Shown in pieces: positions 15,080 to 18,206 of a stretch of 18,206 nt of DNA (position 1 is the stretch's first letter; the number at the start of each line of letters is the position of its first letter). A model generated the notes under the pieces. It was not told the origin of the DNA. It made no database searches and worked only from the letters and a program-made list of their open reading frames with translations. The translations under genes were made by a program, and so were the position numbers. This DNA is from Desulfofustis sp. GTDB taxonomy: Bacteria > Desulfobacterota > Desulfobulbia > Desulfobulbales > Desulfocapsaceae. The stretch spans positions 1-18,206 of the forward strand of contig JAUVWB010000004.1 in NCBI GenBank assembly GCA_030604345.1, read 5' to 3'.

Positions 15080-15834
15080 TGAAAACAATCCTGATCACCA
15101 ATGACGACGGCATCCACAGCCCCGGTCTGCGCGCCCTGGAGGCAGCCCTCTCGCCCCTTGGACGGGTGGTGACCGTGGCTCCCGACCGCGACAACTCCGC
15201 GATCTCCCACGCCCTTACCATGAACCGACCGCTGCGCCTGACCTCTTTGACGGAAGACCGGTTCTCGCTGGACGGCACCCCCACCGATTGTGTTGTCATC
15301 GGTCTCAGCCAGGTCCTGGAACAGCCTCCCGACCTGCTGGTATCCGGGATCAACCACGGTGGCAATATCGGCGACGATATCTCCTATTCCGGCACCGTCT
15401 CTGCCGCCGTTGAAGGGACCATGTATTCGGTTCCGTCTATGGCCGTGTCACTGCACGGCGAACCACCGTTCGACTTCGCCAACGCCGGCCGGATCATTGG
15501 CTTACTGGCCGCCAAGATCATGGATTACGGCCTGCCGGAAAACACCTTGATGAACGTCAACATCCCCAATACCGATACCGTCAAGGGGCTACGGGTAACC
15601 CGGCAGGGCCGGCGTATCTGGAAACAAGCGGTGCAGCACACCCGCGATCCCTGGGGTCGCCTGCGTTTCTGGATCGGGGGCGGCACGCCGCTGCTGGACG
15701 GGGGCAGAGACACCGATGTCCATGCGGTCACCAACGGTTTCGTCTCCATCACCCCAATCCATTTGGATCTGACCAACCACGAGGGCATCAGCTATTTCCG
15801 GGAGGACCTGGCGCTGGAAAATATGCCCTGGTGA
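15079..15834 (+). CDS. surE: 5'/3'-nucleotidase SurE
   Basis: A 251-aa metal-dependent phosphatase that removes phosphate from nucleoside 5'- and 3'-monophosphates and, in some members, short polyphosphate. The active-site residues are all present: Asp9 and Asp10 in ITNDDGIHSPG, Ser40 in PDRDNSAISHA, and Asn92 in VSGINHGGNIGDDISYSGT. Length is normal for the family. The ATG at 15079 overlaps the ilvY stop (TGATG). The frame extends upstream to 15025, but that part overlaps ilvY and lacks SurE similarity. SurE is often found next to pcm, nlpD or rpoS; none is here. Instead it seems tied translationally to ilvY, a pairing with no obvious metabolic logic. Confidence 0.96.
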   Translation: MKTILITNDDGIHSPGLRALEAALSPLGRVVTVAPDRDNSAISHALTMNRPLRLTSLTEDRFSLDGTPTDCVVIGLSQVLEQPPDLLVSGINHGGNIGDDISYSGTVSAAVEGTMYSVPSMAVSLHGEPPFDFANAGRIIGLLAAKIMDYGLPENTLMNVNIPNTDTVKGLRVTRQGRRIWKQAVQHTRDPWGRLRFWIGGGTPLLDGGRDTDVHAVTNGFVSITPIHLDLTNHEGISYFREDLALENMPW

Positions 15835-16020
15835 ACCGGGCAGCGGCTCTGTCGAGCTGGTGCCTGCATCTCAGGTCCTTTTCTTGGTTCATGCTGAGGT
15901 AGCGTACTTTTTTGAGTTACCGGAAAAAACCGGCGAAGGACGCCGCTTCCAGACGCTGCTCTTGGTCCCCATCGCCGTCACGCCTCGGCTGACAGACAGG
16001 CCCTCCATGGCCTGCTGCCC

Positions 16021-16043
16021 GTTGCGGACGTCCTGTCCGCAAC
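16021..16043. repeat. Perfect 9-bp inverted repeat
   Basis: GTTGCGGAC (16021-16029) and GTCCGCAAC (16035-16043) are perfect complements around a 5-base loop. No T-run follows on either side, so it is not an ordinary terminator. With the GCCTC/GAGGC hairpin at 16073-16085 it forms the most structured part of this spacer. Confidence 0.5.
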
Positions 16044-16072
16044 CCTGCGGGCCTGTTATGGCGCGCCGACGG

Positions 16073-16090
16073 GCCTCCGCGAGGCGTTTT
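16073..16090 (+). terminator. Weak terminator-like hairpin
   Basis: A 5-bp stem, GCCTC/GAGGC, with loop CGC is followed by GTTTT. It is short for an intrinsic terminator and lies about 240 bases after surE, so it may end a read-through transcript or be part of a small structured RNA. Confidence 0.3.
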
Positions 16091-16252
16091 CCATCGATAT
16101 CCTTCGCCTCCCCGGTCGCAGAGACGTGCGCTTGTGTCGGATGAACACTGTTTTTTCGTGAATCAGTGGCTAACCCCATGCACCTGCTGGGTATTCGTGG
16201 TAGCATGAGCACAAGCAGTTTTCCACCAATCCACCACAAAAGGAGTGTGCCA

Positions 16253-17644
16253 ATGCAAGTTACCTGCCACGGGGCGGCCGGTTGCGTTACCGGCTCATGT
16301 CATCTCGTGGAAACGGCCTCTGCCCGTTTCCTCATCGATTGCGGCATGTTTCAAGGGAATAAGTCGTTGAATCGGCTCAATTACGAACCGCTCCCTTTCG
16401 ACCCGCAGAGTATTGATTTCGTCATTGTCACGCACGCTCATATCGACCACTGCGGTCTGCTGCCGAAGCTGGTCAAACACGGTTTTTACGGCATCATCTA
16501 CGCCAGCCCGCCAACCGCCGATTTACTGCCGATCATGCTGGCCGACAGCGCCTCCATCCAGGAAAAGGACACCGAGCATGAAAACAAGCGGCGCGTTCGC
16601 CGCGGCGAGGCCGCCCGTGAACCGCTCTACACCATGGAACACGCCGAAGCGGTCAACGTGCTGATCCATCCGATCAGATACGACACCGCCCTGCAGGTCG
16701 CCGCCGACGTCACCTTTCGCTTGCGCGACGCCGGGCACATCATCGGTTCAGCCATCATCGAACTGTTTATCAAGAACAGCGACAATCGGGAAAAAAAGAT
16801 CGTCTTTTCCGGGGATCTCGGGCAGACCGGCGTCCCGATCGTCGAAGACCCGACCAACATCTGGAACGCCGACCATGTGTTTATTGAAAGCACCTATGGC
16901 GATCGAGTCCATATCTCGTCGCGGTCGCGTAAAGAAGAGCTGTACGATCACATCCAGGCAACCTACCGCCGAGGCGGCAAGCTGATGATTCCCGCTTTTG
17001 CTCTGGAGCGAACCCAGGAGTTGCTTTACACGCTCAGCGCCCTGAAAAACGAGCGGGCCGACTTCCCGCCCATGAACATCTATCTGGACAGTCCGCTCGC
17101 CATCAAGATCACCGAGGTCTTCGAAAAGCACCCGGATCACTACGATGAAGAGGCACGGGCGAGAACCGACGAGCCGTTCAGCTTTCCCGGCCTGATCTGT
17201 ACCCCTTCCGTGGAAGAATCACGAAAGGTCAATGCCATGCAAGAACCGGCCATCATCATTGCCGGAAGCGGGATGTGCACCGCCGGGCGAATTCGTCACC
17301 ATCTCAAGCATGGGGTATGGGACCCGAAAAACACGGTTCTGTTCGTCGGCTACCAGGCACCGGGCACCCTCGGCAGATTTCTTCTGGACGGCGCGGAGGA
17401 GATCAGGATGATGGGCCTTTCTCTGGTGGTCAAAGCGAACATAGAAAAGATTGACGGCTTCTCAGCCCATGCCGACCGGCACGGGCTGACCGACTGGCTC
17501 ACCGCCTTCCGGGAAAAACCCAAAAAGGTGTACATCATCCATGGCGAAGATGACACACGTCACACCTTCAGCGCCCATCTGCAGAAAAAGGGCTTCTCCA
17601 CCGTGGTGCCGGCCAAGGGCGTACCGCTGCAACTGGACGAGTAA
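16253..17644 (+). CDS. Beta-CASP metallo-beta-lactamase ribonuclease
   Basis: A 463-aa member of the CPSF73/YSH1-like group of bacterial RNases, of which TTHA0252 is a studied member; these cut RNA with two zinc ions. The metallo-beta-lactamase motifs are HAHIDHCG with His61, His63, Asp65 and His66, His162 in AGHIIGSA, and Asp188 in FSGDLG. The beta-CASP part supplies motif A (Glu212 in IESTYGDR), motif B (His406 in GFSAHAD) and motif C (His430 in IIHGEDD), plus GSGMCTAGRIRHHL (338-351). No KH or other extra RNA-binding domain is attached. The start at 16253 has AAGGAG 7 bases upstream; the frame extends to 16166, but that section lacks a binding site and family similarity. The RNA substrate is unknown. 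It stands alone, closed by a long hairpin. Confidence 0.94.
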   Translation: MQVTCHGAAGCVTGSCHLVETASARFLIDCGMFQGNKSLNRLNYEPLPFDPQSIDFVIVTHAHIDHCGLLPKLVKHGFYGIIYASPPTADLLPIMLADSASIQEKDTEHENKRRVRRGEAAREPLYTMEHAEAVNVLIHPIRYDTALQVAADVTFRLRDAGHIIGSAIIELFIKNSDNREKKIVFSGDLGQTGVPIVEDPTNIWNADHVFIESTYGDRVHISSRSRKEELYDHIQATYRRGGKLMIPAFALERTQELLYTLSALKNERADFPPMNIYLDSPLAIKITEVFEKHPDHYDEEARARTDEPFSFPGLICTPSVEESRKVNAMQEPAIIIAGSGMCTAGRIRHHLKHGVWDPKNTVLFVGYQAPGTLGRFLLDGAEEIRMMGLSLVVKANIEKIDGFSAHADRHGLTDWLTAFREKPKKVYIIHGEDDTRHTFSAHLQKKGFSTVVPAKGVPLQLDE

Positions 17645-17667
17645 TCGCCCTCGCACGTAGCCCACCC

Positions 17668-17702
17668 GAAGGGGCTGGCTGATGATTCAGCACAGCCCCT
17701 TC
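17668..17702. terminator. Long hairpin between convergent genes
   Basis: GAAGGGGCTG (17668-17677) pairs perfectly with CAGCCCCTTC (17693-17702). Inside, GCTGA and TCAGC form five more pairs around a TGAT loop, with a single A bulge at 17692. It begins 23 bases after the RNase stop and ends 11 bases before the lipoprotein stop, so it can serve both directions. There is no U-tract on either side. Confidence 0.65.
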
Positions 17703-17713
17703 GTCGACCGCGC

Positions 17714-18166
17714 CTACCGGTTTCTCAGAACCCACTGACCCTGGGCGTTTCGACAGGCAGTGGTAATCGTGGTCTGCGGCTTGCCGTCGATGATTGCCTG
17801 GATTTCGGCCTGACGGCACACCTGTTCGGTCTGGGGGTTGGTGTATGCCGGTTGCGGCACCACTTGATAGTTATTGCCGGTGTCCGGATTCACCCAGGCG
17901 ACCGGCTGCCCGGATTGACCGGTTTCGTAGGCATAATTGAGTTGTTGACGGTCGTATTTATCCATCTCGTTGCCGACGATGTAGCCAAGCAGCGTCCCGA
18001 CCGCCGCGCCGATCAGGGTCGCTTCGGTACTGCGGCCGATCGCCTGGCCGAGCAGGGCGCCGCCGACCGCTCCACCCACGGCCCCCTGTTGTCCTTTGTG
18101 GGTATCGGCACATGACGTCAACACCAGCATCATCGCCCCAATGACAAGCAAACTGAGTACTCTCAT
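17714..18166 (-). CDS. Glycine-zipper outer-membrane lipoprotein, 17-kDa surface antigen family
   Basis: A 150-aa lipoprotein. The signal peptide has a hydrophobic core (residues 3-16) and lipobox LTSC, with Cys19 as the lipidation site and Ala-Asp following, which favours the outer membrane. Residues about 29-65 form a glycine zipper, with GGAVGGALLGQAIG and GAAVGTLLGYIVG, expected to insert as two close-packed helices. The C-terminal part, Cys117 through Cys138 with IDGKPQTTITTACRNAQGQW, resembles the C-terminus of the rickettsial 17-kDa antigen family; the two cysteines may form a disulfide in the periplasm. Members are often linked to envelope integrity, but no precise function is assigned. 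GGAGG lies 5 bases before the ATG at 18166. Its promoter lies at or beyond the right edge. Confidence 0.9.
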   Translation of the reverse strand: MRVLSLLVIGAMMLVLTSCADTHKGQQGAVGGAVGGALLGQAIGRSTEATLIGAAVGTLLGYIVGNEMDKYDRQQLNYAYETGQSGQPVAWVNPDTGNNYQVVPQPAYTNPQTEQVCRQAEIQAIIDGKPQTTITTACRNAQGQWVLRNR

Positions 18167-18206
18167 ACCTTCCTCCGATTGGTAAAAAGCCGGCCCTCTA
18201 CCGCCC

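Larger units (their letters stand above)
15835..16252. other. 418-base gene-free region with several small hairpins
   Basis: No convincing gene: the frames open here (15860-16144 plus, 15889-16239 minus) lack a ribosome binding site and show no recognisable domain. Visible structure includes GCTC-TGTC-GAGC at 15846-15857; GCCTG-CATCT-CAGGT (15862-15876) then CCTTTT, a possible weak surE terminator; the 9-bp hairpin at 16021-16043; and GCCTC-CGC-GAGGC (16073-16085) then GTTTT. The last 100 bases must contain the promoter for the RNase gene, but no clear one was identified. Confidence 0.5.

Noticed and set aside
15889..16239. 116-codon minus-strand frame in the spacer between surE and the RNase gene
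   Set aside because: No ribosome binding site, no recognisable domain and it reads through the hairpins. It is kept only as part of the structured-spacer observation.

Overview
The window is about 60% GC and densely coded. Gene content suggests a Gram-negative bacterium, possibly a deltaproteobacterium (Desulfobacterota, Desulfobulbus-like). The evidence is an alternative carboxyspermidine polyamine operon, a MOFRL-type glycerate kinase, a 17-kDa-antigen-type lipoprotein and an enterobacterial-style ilvC/ilvY pair. The phylum is an inference from gene content; no rRNA or marker protein fixes it. No tRNA, rRNA, CRISPR array, transposase or attachment site was seen.

Layout. (1) Positions 1-2322, minus strand: a glycerate 2-kinase followed by a membrane protein that runs off the left edge. 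(2) 2539-3783, plus: a GT4 glycosyltransferase. (3) 3991-9194, plus: a four-gene polyamine operon of arginine decarboxylase (speA), carboxy(nor)spermidine dehydrogenase, carboxynorspermidine decarboxylase (nspC) and an agmatinase-type ureohydrolase (speB), with a candidate promoter just upstream. (4) 9187-10599, minus: malonyl-CoA decarboxylase, convergent with speB and overlapping it by 8 bp. (5) 10853-11950, plus: a receiver/HD-GYP response regulator. (6) 12000-14006, minus: a small HAD-type phosphatase-like protein and a long-form ketol-acid reductoisomerase (ilvC) with a strong 3' hairpin. (7) 14177-15834, plus: ilvY, divergent from ilvC, then surE overlapping it by one base. (8) 15835-16252: the only gene-free stretch over 300 bases, with several small hairpins. 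(9) 16253-17644, plus: a beta-CASP metallo-beta-lactamase RNase. (10) 17714-18166, minus: a glycine-zipper lipoprotein, separated from the RNase by a long hairpin.

How the genes work together. The polyamine operon encodes a route from arginine to spermidine: arginine to agmatine (SpeA), agmatine to putrescine (SpeB), putrescine plus aspartate semialdehyde to carboxyspermidine (dehydrogenase), and decarboxylation to spermidine (NspC). It needs no S-adenosylmethionine decarboxylase or spermidine synthase. The second clear regulatory unit is ilvC/ilvY: the intergenic region holds a palindromic LysR-type site and a second half-site that overlaps the -35 of a candidate ilvC promoter, like the tandem operators known from E. 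coli. The remaining genes are mostly single housekeeping or signalling genes. I found no convincing undescribed multigene system. The best leads are the polyamine cassette, the ilv control region and the structured spacer at 15835-16252.
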